From Devosia sp. (GTDB lineage Bacteria; Pseudomonadota; Alphaproteobacteria; Rhizobiales; Devosiaceae), in the NCBI RefSeq assembly GCF_014860165.1, contig NZ_JACZKG010000033.1:1-46628 (forward strand): a DNA stretch of 46,628 nt, written 5' to 3'. The position numbers and the translations under genes were made by a program. The notes beneath the pieces are model-generated. The model saw only the letters and a program-made list of their open reading frames with translations, was not told the origin of the DNA and made no database searches. This document shows positions 1 to 7,926 of the stretch, in pieces. The stretch's first letter is position 1; each line of letters opens with the position of its first letter.

Positions 1-560
1 GGGCGGGTCTCCTTGAGGAAAAACAGCACCAGCAGTGCGCCGAGCACGCCAATACCGGCGACAACCCAGAAGATGGCGCGCCAATTGCCAAACTGCACGA
101 TCAGGCTGCCGCCAAGCGGAGCCAGGATCGGCGAGACCGAGAAGACCAGCATCAGCAGGCTCTGCAGCTGCGCCGCGTCCGCGCCGGTATAGCCGTCCCG
201 CACGATGGCGCGCGGCAGGGCCATGGCGGCGCAGGCCCCGATCCCCTGGAGGAAGCGGGCGGCAATCAGCCATTCGATGCTGGGCGCCAGCGCCGAACCG
301 ACGGCGCCCGCCACGAACAGCGCCATGCCGAAATAGAGCGGCGGCTTGCGGCCCACCATGTCGCTGATCGGCCCGTAGAAGAGCTGGCAGACGGCAATGG
401 CGGCCATGAAGGCCATCAGGCTGGCCTGGACGCCAGCCGTATCGGCGCCGAGGTCGATGCCGATGGCCGGCAAGGCGGGCAGATACATGTCGATGGCGAA
501 CGGGCCGATGGCCGACAACAGGCCGAGCACCAGCGCGGCGCGCAGGATCTGGGAGTTCAT
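1..560 (-). CDS. Bcr/CflA-family MFS drug efflux transporter (3' end cut by window edge)
   Basis: This is the N-terminal part (about 186 residues) of a proton-driven inner-membrane exporter of the major facilitator superfamily. The translation starts MNSQILRAALVLGLLSAIGP and soon shows the MYLPALP motif typical of the Bcr/CflA subgroup. The MFS loop 2-3 signature follows (GPISDMVGRKPP), then alternating hydrophobic helices. The reading frame is open to base 1, so the C-terminal half lies outside the window. It is divergent from a TetR-type regulator at 751, an arrangement usual for a repressor controlling an efflux pump. Substrates cannot be told from the sequence; family members export bicyclomycin, chloramphenicol and similar drugs. 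Confidence 0.9.
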   Translation of the reverse strand, partial: MNSQILRAALVLGLLSAIGPFAIDMYLPALPAIGIDLGADTAGVQASLMAFMAAIAVCQLFYGPISDMVGRKPPLYFGMALFVAGAVGSALAPSIEWLIAARFLQGIGACAAMALPRAIVRDGYTGADAAQLQSLLMLVFSVSPILAPLGGSLIVQFGNWRAIFWVVAGIGVLGALLVLFFLKETR

Positions 561-661
561 TTGGCAATACCTCTTGGACTCGCGCCAAGGCGCTGAGTCG
601 AATCCGGATGAAATTTGAATCGGCGTGAAACGGGAGGATCAGGCAGCCGACGACCGGATAT

Positions 662-724
662 TGGACAGTGTTGTAAAATCAGTCAAGCGTGATCGTCCAC
701 AAAAATGGACAGAGTTGTAAAATT
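662..724. promoter_or_regulatory. Divergent promoter with repeated operator-like motifs
   Basis: Two near-identical direct repeats sit at 662-680 and 706-724, both with the core TGGACAG-N-GTTGTAAAAT. A short inverted repeat, GTCCA(695-699) and TGGAC(706-710), joins the second copy. Repeat 1 fills the spacer of a possible minus-strand promoter for the transporter (TTGACT at 686-681, then a poor -10). Repeat 2 contains a TTGTAA that could be the -35 of the plus-strand regulator gene, with CATATT at 737-742. A TetR dimer binding here could control both genes. The promoter assignments are inference. Confidence 0.55.
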
Positions 725-750
725 CTCCGATATGTGCATATTGCTGCACG

Positions 751-1401
751 ATGAGTGTCACTGATCTCGCACCTGAGCGACCCGCTTTTCCCAAGGCGCA
801 AACCAAGCGCATGGCGATTCTCGACGCGGCCAAGCGCGCCATCGTGCGCGACGGCTTCGCTGCGCTCAGCATTGACAGCATTGCCGTCGAGGCCGGCGTG
901 TCCCGGCAGACGGTCTACAACCAACTCGGCGACCGCGACCAGCTGCTGATCGCGGTCATCGAGGATGTGACAGCCCGGTCCAGCGCGTCGCTCATGGCGG
1001 TGCTGGCGACTTTCCCCGACAAGCCCGACGATATTCAATCCGCCCTGGTCGATTTCGCCATCCGCGTCATGGGGCGCTGCATGTGCGACGTCGATGGCCG
1101 GGCGCTGACCGCGCTGCTCAAGCGCGAAGCCCACAACTACCCTGCCCTCTTTGCTGCCTGGGCGGAATACGGACCGGGCCGGGACTGGCCGCTGATCGCG
1201 GGCCGCTTCGCCAAACTGGCGCAGGATGGCTATCTCGACCTGCCCGACGCCAGCATCGCGGCACGCCACTTCTTCGCGCTGATCAATTCGGACCTGCCGG
1301 ACGACGGCACCTGCGCCAGGCCCACCGAGGACGCCCTCCGCAAGGCGGCAACCACGGGCGTCGCCACCTTCCTGCGCGCCTTCGGGGCGCGACAGACCTA
1401 G
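751..1401 (+). CDS. TetR/AcrR-family transcriptional regulator
   Basis: A 216-residue one-component repressor. Residues about 20-65 form the TetR N-terminal helix-turn-helix domain, with the typical pattern of A-I-L-D-A-A followed by [18 protein letters not shown]. The rest is a helical ligand-binding and dimerisation domain that does not reveal its ligand. The ATG at 751 has no clear Shine-Dalgarno sequence, and a possible -10 at 737-742 would give a leaderless or nearly leaderless message. It faces a Bcr/CflA exporter across a 190-base spacer holding repeated motifs, so local control of that exporter is likely. Its TAG stop overlaps the pdxJ stop on the other strand within one CTAG at 1398-1401. 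Confidence 0.92.
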   Translation: MSVTDLAPERPAFPKAQTKRMAILDAAKRAIVRDGFAALSIDSIAVEAGVSRQTVYNQLGDRDQLLIAVIEDVTARSSASLMAVLATFPDKPDDIQSALVDFAIRVMGRCMCDVDGRALTALLKREAHNYPALFAAWAEYGPGRDWPLIAGRFAKLAQDGYLDLPDASIAARHFFALINSDLPDDGTCARPTEDALRKAATTGVATFLRAFGARQT

Positions 1402-2141
1402 TTTCCCAGCACTATCAGATACTGCCGCACCGCCTCGGCAAAGCCCAGCAGCAGGGCGTCCGCCGTAATGCCGTGGCCAATCGAGGCTTCGTCCACATAG
1501 GGCACGGCAGAGTGGAAGGCCGGCAGGTTGGCGAGCGTCAGGTCATGCCCGGCATTCACCCCCAGCCCCGCCGCATGGGCGGCCTGCGCCGTATGCGCCA
1601 GCGTCGCCAGCTCGCGCACCGCCCGGCCCGGGTCATCGTAGCAGCCGCCATAGGGGCCGGTATAAAGCTCGACGCGGTCGGCGCCCGTCGCCTTGGCGGC
1701 AGCCACGCCCTCGACCCCCGCATCGGGGTCGCAGAACAGCGAAATGCGCCGATTGGGCGCCTTGAGCCGTTGCACCACCGAGGTCAGGAAATTGCCCTTG
1801 CCACGAAAATCCCAGCCATGGTCGGACGTCGCCTGGGCCGGATCGTCAGGCACCAGCGTCACCTGCTGCGGCTTGACCTGGTCGATGAGCTCAAAGAAGT
1901 CCTCGCTCGGATAGCCTTCGATATTGAACTCGGCCGCCGGATATTCCGCCGCCAGCATCTCGGCCAGGTCGAACACATCCGTCCGCCTGATATGCCGCTC
2001 ATCGGGCCGCGGATGCACCGTGACGCCGCTGGCGCCGGCATCGAGCACCACGCGCGCAATACCGACCACGCTGGGCCAGGGCAAATTGCGCCGGTTGCGA
2101 AGCTGGGCGACGGCGTTGAGATTGACGGAGAGATGGGTCAT
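1398..2141 (-). CDS. pdxJ: Pyridoxine 5'-phosphate synthase PdxJ
   Basis: This enzyme makes the last ring-closing step of the DXP-dependent vitamin B6 pathway. It condenses 1-deoxy-xylulose 5-phosphate with 3-amino-2-oxopropyl phosphate to give pyridoxine 5'-phosphate in the cytoplasm. The 247-residue TIM barrel carries the family motifs [14 protein letters not shown] near the N-terminus, [12 protein letters not shown] (residues 40-51, with active-site His and Arg), NIEG (about 73-76), [10 protein letters not shown] (192-201) and SIGHGI (220-225). I chose the ATG at 2141 because [10 protein letters not shown] is the normal PdxJ beginning; an in-frame TTG at 2156 would add five residues. It lies 93 bases downstream of ilvH on the same strand and could have its own promoter in that gap. 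Confidence 0.96.
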   Translation of the reverse strand: MTHLSVNLNAVAQLRNRRNLPWPSVVGIARVVLDAGASGVTVHPRPDERHIRRTDVFDLAEMLAAEYPAAEFNIEGYPSEDFFELIDQVKPQQVTLVPDDPAQATSDHGWDFRGKGNFLTSVVQRLKAPNRRISLFCDPDAGVEGVAAAKATGADRVELYTGPYGGCYDDPGRAVRELATLAHTAQAAHAAGLGVNAGHDLTLANLPAFHSAVPYVDEASIGHGITADALLLGFAEAVRQYLIVLGN

Positions 2142-2234
2142 GGCAGGGACTCGCAACTGGCGATCCCTGCTCTATACCAGACTGGGCGAGCCGCCCAATC
2201 GAACCTTGTGATGGCAGCGATCAGCTTTCGCAGA

Positions 2235-2789
2235 TCACATGCCCTGCGGACCACGCGAAATCGCCGCCAGCCCCGTCCGCACCACCTCGACCAGCCCCAG
2301 CGGCTGCATCAGCACGATGAAACTGTCGATCTTGGCTGGCTTGCCGGTCACCTCGAACACGAAGCTCTCGACCGACGCGTCGACGATCTGGGCGCGGAAG
2401 GCATCGGCCAGCCGCAGCGTCTCGGCCCGGTGATCGCCCGAACCGGCCACCTTGATCAGCGCCAGCTCGCGCTCCAGCGAAGCGCCCTCGGCGGTCAGGT
2501 CATGCACCTTATGCACAGGCACCAGCCGTTCCAGTTGCAGCTTGATCTGCGTCAGCGTCTTGGGCGTCGCCGTCACCACCACCGTGATGCGACTAAGTCG
2601 GCGGCCATGTTCGGTCTCGCTGACGGTCAGGCTTTCGATATTGTAGCCGCGCGCCGAGAACAGGCCGACGACGCGGGCCAGGATACCCGGCTCGTTGTCC
2701 ACCAGCACCGATAGCGTATGCCGCTCGATTTGCTGGGTTTCCTGCGTCAGGAAATAGGCAGAGCCCGTGGGCTGCAGATGTGCGTTCAT
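2235..2789 (-). CDS. ilvH: Acetolactate synthase small (regulatory) subunit
   Basis: The regulatory subunit of acetohydroxyacid synthase, the first shared enzyme of valine, leucine and isoleucine synthesis. At 184 residues it has the expected two-part structure. An N-terminal ACT domain (about 24-95, with NEPGILARVVGLFSARGYNI, the effector site for valine feedback) is followed by the C-terminal ALS_ss domain. The start at 2789 has a good ribosome site (GGAGGG, seven bases upstream). The gene begins 20 bases after the ilvB stop, so the two subunits are almost certainly co-transcribed and share the leader attenuator upstream of ilvB. Confidence 0.96.
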   Translation of the reverse strand: MNAHLQPTGSAYFLTQETQQIERHTLSVLVDNEPGILARVVGLFSARGYNIESLTVSETEHGRRLSRITVVVTATPKTLTQIKLQLERLVPVHKVHDLTAEGASLERELALIKVAGSGDHRAETLRLADAFRAQIVDASVESFVFEVTGKPAKIDSFIVLMQPLGLVEVVRTGLAAISRGPQGM

Positions 2790-2809
2790 GGTTGTACCCT
2801 CCCAGCGCC

Positions 2810-4579
2810 CTAGACGAGCTGCCGTCCCTTCTCGTCGATGATGCTGCCAATGTTCGCCGTATCGGGCAGGATGATCTCGTTATGCGGCTTGCCCGACGGG
2901 ATCATCGGCAGGCAGTTCTCGTCCTTCTCGACGATCACGTCGAACAGCACCGGACCGTCATAATCCAGCATCTCGGCAATCGCTGCATCCAGCTCGGCCG
3001 GGTTCTCGCAGCGAATTCCCTTGCCACCATAAGCCTCGGCCAGCTTGACGAAATCGGGCAGCGACTCCGAATAGGAATGCGCATAGCGCGAGCCATGCAG
3101 CAGGTCCTGCCACTGCCGAACCATGCCCATGCGCTCATTGTTGAGGATGAAGATCTTGATCGGCAGGCGATACTGCACCGCCGTCGACATTTCCTGCATC
3201 GTCATCTGCACGCTGGCTTCGCCGGCAATGTCGATCACCAGCGCATCCGGATGCGCCACCTGCACGCCGACAGCGGCCGGCAGGCCGTAACCCATCGTGC
3301 CCAGGCCACCCGAGGTCATCCAGTGGTTGGGCTTGTCGAAATGGAAATGCTGGGCGGCCCACATCTGGTGCTGGCCCACCTCGGTGGTGATGAACACCTC
3401 CTTGCCCTGCTTCTTGGTCGCCTCATAAAGGCGCTGAATGGCATATTGCGGCTTGATCACCGTGTCCGAATTCTTGAAGCCGAGCGAATCCACCGCCCGC
3501 CACTTCTCGATCTGCTTCCACCATGGCGCGATGGCCTCGGTGCGCGGCTGGTTGGTCTTGCTGCGCCAGACGCGCACCATCTCCGACAGCACGCGTTCGC
3601 AATCGCCGATGATTGGCACATCGACGCGGACGACCTTGTTGATCGACGACGGATCGATATCGACATGGATCTTGCGGCTGTTGGGTGAGAACGCATCGAT
3701 GCGGCCGGTAATACGGTCGTCGAAGCGCGCGCCGATATTGATCATGACGTCGCAGTCATGCATCGCCAGGTTCGCTTCGTAAGTGCCATGCATGCCCAGC
3801 ATGCCCATCCACTGCGGGTTGGACGCCGGAAACGCGCCCAGCCCCATCAGCGTCGAGGTCACCGGGAAGCCGGTGAGCTCGGCCAGCTCGCGCAGGCGCT
3901 CCGAAGCTTCCGGGCCTGCATTGATCACGCCGCCACCGGTATAGAAGATCGGGCGCTCGGCCTTGAGCATCAGGTCGACCGCCGCCTCGATGGCAGCGGC
4001 ATCGCCATCCATCTGCGGGCGATAGCTCTGGTGGCGCAACGTCTCGAGGTCAGGCTTGTAATAGTCGCCCAGCGCGAACTGCACATCCTTGGGAATATCG
4101 ATGACGACAGGGCCGGGGCGGCCGGTCGTCGCGATGAGAAAGGCCTCATGCATGATGCGCGGCAGGTCTTCCACCCGCTTCACCAGATAGTTGTATTTGG
4201 TGCATGAACGGGTGATGCCGACCGTGTCGCATTCCTGGAACGCGTCCGAGCCGATCAGCGTGGTCGGCACCTGTGCCGTTATGCAGATCATCGGGATCGA
4301 GTCCATCAGCGCATCGGTGAGGCCGGTCACCGCATTGGTCGCCCCGGGACCGGAGGTGACGAGCACCACGCCGGGCCTGCCGGTAGAACGCGCATAGCCC
4401 TCGGCCATGTGCGTCGCGCCCTGCTCGTGCCGCACCAGGATGTGCTGCACCACGTCCTGCTGGAACATCGCATCATAGATCGGCAGCGCCGCGCCACCGG
4501 GATAGCCGAAGATATGCTCGACACCCTGGTCCGTCAGGGCCTGGATCACCATTTCCGCGCCGGTCATTCTTTCGGCCAT
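2810..4579 (-). CDS. ilvB: Acetolactate synthase large (catalytic) subunit
   Basis: The thiamine-diphosphate-dependent catalytic subunit that joins two pyruvates to acetolactate, or pyruvate with 2-oxobutyrate to acetohydroxybutyrate. The 589-residue protein has the usual three domains. The N-terminal pyrimidine-binding domain carries the catalytic glutamate (E52 in RHEQGA) and SGPGATN. A central FAD-binding domain follows, then a C-terminal ThDP-binding domain with the conserved NN at 480-481 and MGMVRQWQ. The metal-binding motif normally written GDG/GDA reads G453-E454-A455, a conservative Asp-to-Glu change. It is first in the ilvB-ilvH operon, behind a transcription attenuator. ilvI is an equally valid name. 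Confidence 0.97.
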   Translation of the reverse strand: MAERMTGAEMVIQALTDQGVEHIFGYPGGAALPIYDAMFQQDVVQHILVRHEQGATHMAEGYARSTGRPGVVLVTSGPGATNAVTGLTDALMDSIPMICITAQVPTTLIGSDAFQECDTVGITRSCTKYNYLVKRVEDLPRIMHEAFLIATTGRPGPVVIDIPKDVQFALGDYYKPDLETLRHQSYRPQMDGDAAAIEAAVDLMLKAERPIFYTGGGVINAGPEASERLRELAELTGFPVTSTLMGLGAFPASNPQWMGMLGMHGTYEANLAMHDCDVMINIGARFDDRITGRIDAFSPNSRKIHVDIDPSSINKVVRVDVPIIGDCERVLSEMVRVWRSKTNQPRTEAIAPWWKQIEKWRAVDSLGFKNSDTVIKPQYAIQRLYEATKKQGKEVFITTEVGQHQMWAAQHFHFDKPNHWMTSGGLGTMGYGLPAAVGVQVAHPDALVIDIAGEASVQMTMQEMSTAVQYRLPIKIFILNNERMGMVRQWQDLLHGSRYAHSYSESLPDFVKLAEAYGGKGIRCENPAELDAAIAEMLDYDGPVLFDVIVEKDENCLPMIPSGKPHNEIILPDTANIGSIIDEKGRQLV

Positions 4580-4640
4580 CGTCTAGTCCTTCCTCAGTCA
4601 CTTTGGACACCCAGTCTCGTAGCGGCGAAAACCGGGCAAT

Positions 4641-4662
4641 AAAAAAGGCCCCGTTCGGGACC
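4641..4662 (-). terminator. ilvB leader attenuator (rho-independent terminator)
   Basis: On the minus strand GGTCCC (4662-4657) can pair with GGGGCC (4652-4647) across a GAAC loop, followed by six T residues (4646-4641). It lies 61 bases before the ilvB start and after the leader-peptide gene, so it is an attenuator rather than the end of a neighbouring gene. GGGAT at 4701-4697 could pair with the GTCCC of its 5' arm as an antiterminator, or with ATCCC at 4693-4689 as a competing local hairpin. Confidence 0.85.
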
Positions 4663-4694
4663 TGTTTTCGGCGCACCAGCTATCGCGCGGGATT

Positions 4695-4745
4695 TTATCC
4701 CACGTTGCCGATGCGCCTGCCTACTACGAGAATGAGTGCCCGCAC
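4695..4745 (-). CDS. ilvB leader peptide (attenuation peptide)
   Basis: A 16-codon reading frame, MRALILVVGRRIGNVG, starting at GTG (4745) and ending at TAA (4697-4695). Seven of sixteen residues are branched-chain amino acids, with a run Leu-Ile-Leu-Val-Val encoded CTC ATT CTC GTA GTA. A Shine-Dalgarno-like GGAGAGG lies at 4756-4750. It sits between a promoter-like sequence and the terminator at 4641-4662, directly upstream of ilvB. By analogy with known ilv and leu leaders, ribosome stalling on these codons when charged Leu, Ile or Val tRNA is short should prevent terminator formation. The peptide itself probably has no other function. Confidence 0.85.
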   Translation of the reverse strand: MRALILVVGRRIGNVG

Positions 4746-4773
4746 GGGACCTCTCCATGAAATTGTGGCCGCA

Positions 4774-4803
4774 TTGATAGGTGCATTGCCGTCAGGGTGT
4801 CAA
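4774..4803 (-). promoter_or_regulatory. Promoter of the ilvB-ilvH leader
   Basis: On the minus strand a perfect TTGACA (4803-4798) is followed, after 18 bases, by TATCAA (4779-4774), a fair sigma-70 type -10. Transcription would begin near 4767, giving a leader of about 125 bases up to the attenuator. Its position just before the leader peptide supports the call. Confidence 0.75.
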
Positions 4804-4895
4804 GGGCACCTATGCTCACTAAACTTTTCTCTTAAGCATTGACGGGGCATCGCCAATAACTTAACTGTTGGCTTAACCATCAGCAGGAGAGCAGC

Positions 4896-5351
4896 ATGAC
4901 TGAACGTTCCATTGCCCACGGTACCTTTGTGCTGGAGCGGACCTACCCCGTCAGCGCCGCCCGCATTTTCCAGGCCTGGGCCGATCCGGCCGTCAAGCGG
5001 CGCTGGTTTGGCGGCGGCGTCGAGCCCAAGATCTTCGAATTCCGCGAAGGTGGTCGGGAGCTGGTGGAAAGCGGTGAAGGCGCCGGCCAGTTCGGCTTTG
5101 ACGTCCACTATCAGGACATCGTCGAAAACAACCGCATTATCTACACCTATTACATGACCATGGGCGGGCAGCGCATCTCGGTGTCGGTTGCCGCTATCGA
5201 GCTCTTTCCTGCTGGCGACGGCACGCGCATGACCGTTACCGAACATGGCTGTTTCCTCGACGGGCTCGACAATATGGACCAGCGCAAACGCGGCACGGAG
5301 CACTTGCTCATGGCGCTGGGCGACGAACTTGCCAGGCAGGCGGCAAACTAG
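4896..5351 (+). CDS. SRPBCC / AHSA1-like domain protein
   Basis: A 151-residue protein made of one START-like (SRPBCC) domain of the Activator of Hsp90 ATPase homologue 1 type. Visible family features are the opening VLERTYPVSAARIFQAWADP, then RRWFGG, an F-x-x-R-x-G-G-R pattern, and the C-terminal pattern T-V-T-E-H-G-x-F with QRKRGTEHLL. Such bacterial proteins have a hydrophobic cavity, but most have no assigned ligand; they often lie beside ArsR regulators, and none is present here. The ATG at 4896 has a good ribosome site (AGGAG). It is divergent from the ilvB leader and seems to be a single-gene unit. Confidence 0.88.
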   Translation: MTERSIAHGTFVLERTYPVSAARIFQAWADPAVKRRWFGGGVEPKIFEFREGGRELVESGEGAGQFGFDVHYQDIVENNRIIYTYYMTMGGQRISVSVAAIELFPAGDGTRMTVTEHGCFLDGLDNMDQRKRGTEHLLMALGDELARQAAN

Positions 5352-5439
5352 CGGCGGACACGCTGGTATTTCTGTCGACAACGGCGCCGAACCATAGTCC
5401 AAAGGGTGTTTACCTTCCGCTCGGACCGCCACGCGACGA

Positions 5440-6870
5440 ATGCCACGGAATATACTGCCTTTTGGCGTTGCGCTGATCTTCCTGCTCGCTGCGGCGACCT
5501 GGGTCGCCCTGACGGCGTCGGGCGGCCCGACGCCCCATCTGGTCGTCTTCGCAGTCGTTGCCGCTGCCTACATGGCGCTCAATGTCGGCGCCAACGACGT
5601 GGCCAACAATATGGGCCCGGCTGTCGGCGCCAAGGCCCTGACAATGGCAGCGGCCCTGGCGCTCGCCGCCAGCTTCGACGCCGCCGGCGCGCTCATGGCC
5701 GGCAGCGACGTCGTTGACACCGTCGCCAACGAGCTCCTGTTGCCGGGCGCCGGGCTCACATCCGTGTCGCTTGTCCTGGTGATGATCGCGTCGCTTTTCG
5801 CCGCGGCGGTGTGGATCAATGCCTCCACCCTTGTCGGCGCCCCGGTCTCGACAACCCACGCCATTATCGGCGGCATTGTCGGGGCCACGATTGCCGCCGC
5901 CGGCATTGGCGCGGTATCCTGGCCCGTCATTGGCGTCATCGCCATCAGTTGGACCCTGTCACCCTTGCTTGGAGCCGCATTCGCCGCCGGCTTTCATTCC
6001 GCGATCCGCCGCGTCATTACCCGCCGGGCAGACAAGGTAGCGGCGGCACGCATCTGGGTCCCTGTCCTGGTTGCCCTCATGGCGGGGGTATTCGCCATGT
6101 ATCTGGCAACCAAGGCGCTATCGCGGTTCTGGCAGCCTGGCCTGGCCGGCATGCTGCTGGTGGGGCTGGTCGCCGCCGCCGTCGGCTGGCTGGTGGCCAT
6201 GCCTTGGGTCCGCATGCAGTCGCTCGGCATGAGCAATCGCAAGAAGCACGTCGCCACCCTGTTCCGTCCGCCGCTCATCGTGGCCGCGGCATTGCTGTCA
6301 TTCGCCCATGGCGCCAATGATGTTGCCAATGCCCTGGGGCCCCTTGCGGTCATCATCCGCGAGACGCAGTTCCTCCCCGGTCCGGGCCTGTCGCTTCCCC
6401 TGTGGGCGCCGGCCATCGCGGCGGCGGGCATCGCCCTGGGCATCGTACTCTTCGGTCCGCGCGTCATTCACACGGTGGGCGAGCAGATCACCAAGCTCAA
6501 TGAAATCCGTGCCTTCTGCGTTGCTTCGTCTGCAGCCCTGACCGTTCTGGCGGCTTCCGCATTCGGGCTGCCGGTATCATCGACCCATGTCGCTGTCGGC
6601 GCCGTGTTCGGCGTCGGCTTCGTGCGGGAATTTCTCGCCATCCGCAACATGACGGGCGCCGCCGTGCCCGTGCGGGCCAGCCTTGTCGACGCATCCATGC
6701 TCAACGATCGGCCCGAACAAGCGCTGGCACGGGAGCGGCGCAACGAGCGGCGCTATCTCGTGCGCCGCCTCAAGCTGGCCCAGATCGGTGCCGCCTGGGT
6801 GGTCACGCTGCCCGCTTCGGCCCTGCTGGCCGCGCTATTCTGCAGGGTGCTGTTCGCGCTTACGACGTGA
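5440..6870 (+). CDS. Inorganic phosphate transporter, PiT family
   Basis: A 476-residue inner-membrane permease for phosphate, usually taken up as a neutral metal-phosphate with protons. Both halves carry the duplicated PiT signature: GANDVANNMGPAVGAKAL at about residue 50 and GANDVANALGP at about residue 291. Each half also has a copy of the PVSTTHAIIG / PVSSTHVAVG motif. Many hydrophobic segments (ten or more) surround a polar central loop. No PhoU-like (DUF47) partner gene accompanies it, although PiT genes often have one. Its end overlaps the end of the convergent Nudix gene by 11 bases. I saw no Pho box in its upstream 90 bases. Confidence 0.94.
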   Translation: MPRNILPFGVALIFLLAAATWVALTASGGPTPHLVVFAVVAAAYMALNVGANDVANNMGPAVGAKALTMAAALALAASFDAAGALMAGSDVVDTVANELLLPGAGLTSVSLVLVMIASLFAAAVWINASTLVGAPVSTTHAIIGGIVGATIAAAGIGAVSWPVIGVIAISWTLSPLLGAAFAAGFHSAIRRVITRRADKVAAARIWVPVLVALMAGVFAMYLATKALSRFWQPGLAGMLLVGLVAAAVGWLVAMPWVRMQSLGMSNRKKHVATLFRPPLIVAAALLSFAHGANDVANALGPLAVIIRETQFLPGPGLSLPLWAPAIAAAGIALGIVLFGPRVIHTVGEQITKLNEIRAFCVASSAALTVLAASAFGLPVSSTHVAVGAVFGVGFVREFLAIRNMTGAAVPVRASLVDASMLNDRPEQALARERRNERRYLVRRLKLAQIGAAWVVTLPASALLAALFCRVLFALTT

Positions 6871-7324
6871 TGCGCCGGCTCGTCAGCTGTCTGTGCAACA
6901 GTTCGGCGATGCGCACCAGCGACCGGTCGGCCAACAGGCGCCGGGCCTCCGCCAACAGTACCCAGTGGCGCAGCCGCTGGTCCATCTCGTCCCAGCTATC
7001 GAACTGCTCGCCCACCCTGAGCGGATAGAGATCGATGTCGACCAGCAGCCCCTTGTCGGTATTCCGGTAGGTGCCAACCGGCTCGGTCCCGATTTCGCCA
7101 ATCACCCCCGCCTCCTCGAGCGCTTCCTTGGCCGCGCTGTCCCAGGCCGTCATCCCTGCGCTGATCGAGCCCTTGGGGAATATCCAGCGTCCGGTGCGGC
7201 GCGACGTCACCAGCAGGAACACCACGCGCCCCTCGACTATCGCATAGGGCAAGGCCCCCGATTGGCGCGGCCCGGCAACAGGCTCGACGATGGGGTTCCA
7301 GTTGTGCAGGAATTCGCGCAGCAT
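6860..7324 (-). CDS. Nudix hydrolase
   Basis: A 154-residue cytosolic pyrophosphohydrolase of the Nudix superfamily. The Nudix box is GSISAGMTAWDSAAKEAL followed by EEAGV. The glycines and the metal-binding E-x-x-E-E are kept, but the first glutamate of the canonical box is Met and the arginine is Lys. That pattern, with WIFPKG before it, resembles the diphosphoinositol-polyphosphate / diadenosine-polyphosphate group. I chose the ATG at 7324 because longer in-frame starts (7396, 7435) run towards or into the terminator of the upstream cold-shock gene. The substrate is not determinable from sequence. Confidence 0.85.
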   Translation of the reverse strand: MLREFLHNWNPIVEPVAGPRQSGALPYAIVEGRVVFLLVTSRRTGRWIFPKGSISAGMTAWDSAAKEALEEAGVIGEIGTEPVGTYRNTDKGLLVDIDLYPLRVGEQFDSWDEMDQRLRHWVLLAEARRLLADRSLVRIAELLHRQLTSRRITS

Positions 7325-7410
7325 GGCGCCCTCCGCCGGTTTTCGCGGTCTCGACTCTGGCACGTCGACCTGGCGGGAGTCGACCCGGGGCCGCATTGCC
7401 GGCGCACCAA

Positions 7411-7444
7411 CTAAACAAACAAAAAAGGGCCCCATGGGCCCTTC
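7411..7444 (-). terminator. Rho-independent terminator of the cold-shock gene
   Basis: On the minus strand GGGCCC (7441-7436) pairs with GGGCCC (7432-7427), followed by TTTTTTGTTTGTTT. It lies just after the stop of the cold-shock protein gene at 7464. Confidence 0.85.
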
Positions 7445-7463
7445 AGACGCCTGCGGTTCCTAC

Positions 7464-7679
7464 TTAGTCCAGCAGGGTGATGTTGGTCGCAGATTCCTTG
7501 CCATCACGGCCGGTTTCGAGCTCGTACGTCACCTTGTCGTTCTCGTAGAGGCCCTGAAGCCCCGAACGCTGAACGGCCGAAATGTGAACGAACGCATCCT
7601 TGCCGCCGCCTTCCGGCGAGATGAAACCAAAGCCCTTGGTGGTGTTGAAGAATTTGACGGTGCCAGTAATGACAGCCAT
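7464..7679 (-). CDS. Cold-shock domain protein (CspA family)
   Basis: A 71-residue single-stranded RNA/DNA-binding protein consisting of one five-stranded cold-shock domain. The RNA-binding motifs are present: RNP1-like KGFGFI (residues 15-20) and RNP2-like DAFVHIS (28-34), with the usual start TGTVKFFN. Proteins of this family act as RNA chaperones or antiterminators in cold and stationary phase. The gene stands alone with a strong terminator after it. The upstream region holds a GC-rich hairpin (GCCGC / GCGGC around 7701-7714) that could be part of a structured 5' leader, as is common for csp genes. Confidence 0.97.
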   Translation of the reverse strand: MAVITGTVKFFNTTKGFGFISPEGGGKDAFVHISAVQRSGLQGLYENDKVTYELETGRDGKESATNITLLD

Positions 7680-7767
7680 GGGAGTTTAGTCCTCTTCGTG
7701 GACGCCGCCGGAGCGGCTAAGGGTTGAAATCGGGCCAATGACAGGCCCGGCCTAAACGATTCACAGA

Positions 7768-7926
7768 TCAGGACGTAGCCAAGTTTCCGGCCTTCTGCCG
7801 GTCGATCAGATAGCGCAAGACAGTGTCGTCAGCCAAAAATATGTCGGCTGTCTGCTCGAAATTCAAGGCGATTTCGCTGGTCAATGAGAAGCCCCCGATC
7901 CAGGAGGGACTCCGGATCGAGGGCAT
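7768..7926 (-). CDS. Possible small protein of 52 (or 38) residues
   Basis: An open frame in the spacer between the cold-shock gene and the lipoprotein gene. From the ATG at 7926 it encodes 52 residues; an in-frame TTG at 7884 gives 38. The distal part (ALNFEQTADIFLADDTVLRY) is balanced and looks protein-like, and many third codon positions are G or C. However, no good ribosome site is visible, and the first 14 codons overlap two hairpins. No known family is recognised. It may simply be non-coding. Confidence 0.3.
   Translation of the reverse strand: MPSIRSPSWIGGFSLTSEIALNFEQTADIFLADDTVLRYLIDRQKAGNLATS

Noticed and set aside
1083..2714. A 543-codon open frame on the plus strand across the regulator, pdxJ and ilvH
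   Set aside because: It runs antisense to pdxJ and ilvH and out of frame with the regulator. The translation is Arg/His/Gln-rich with no recognisable domain, as expected from a high-GC shadow frame.
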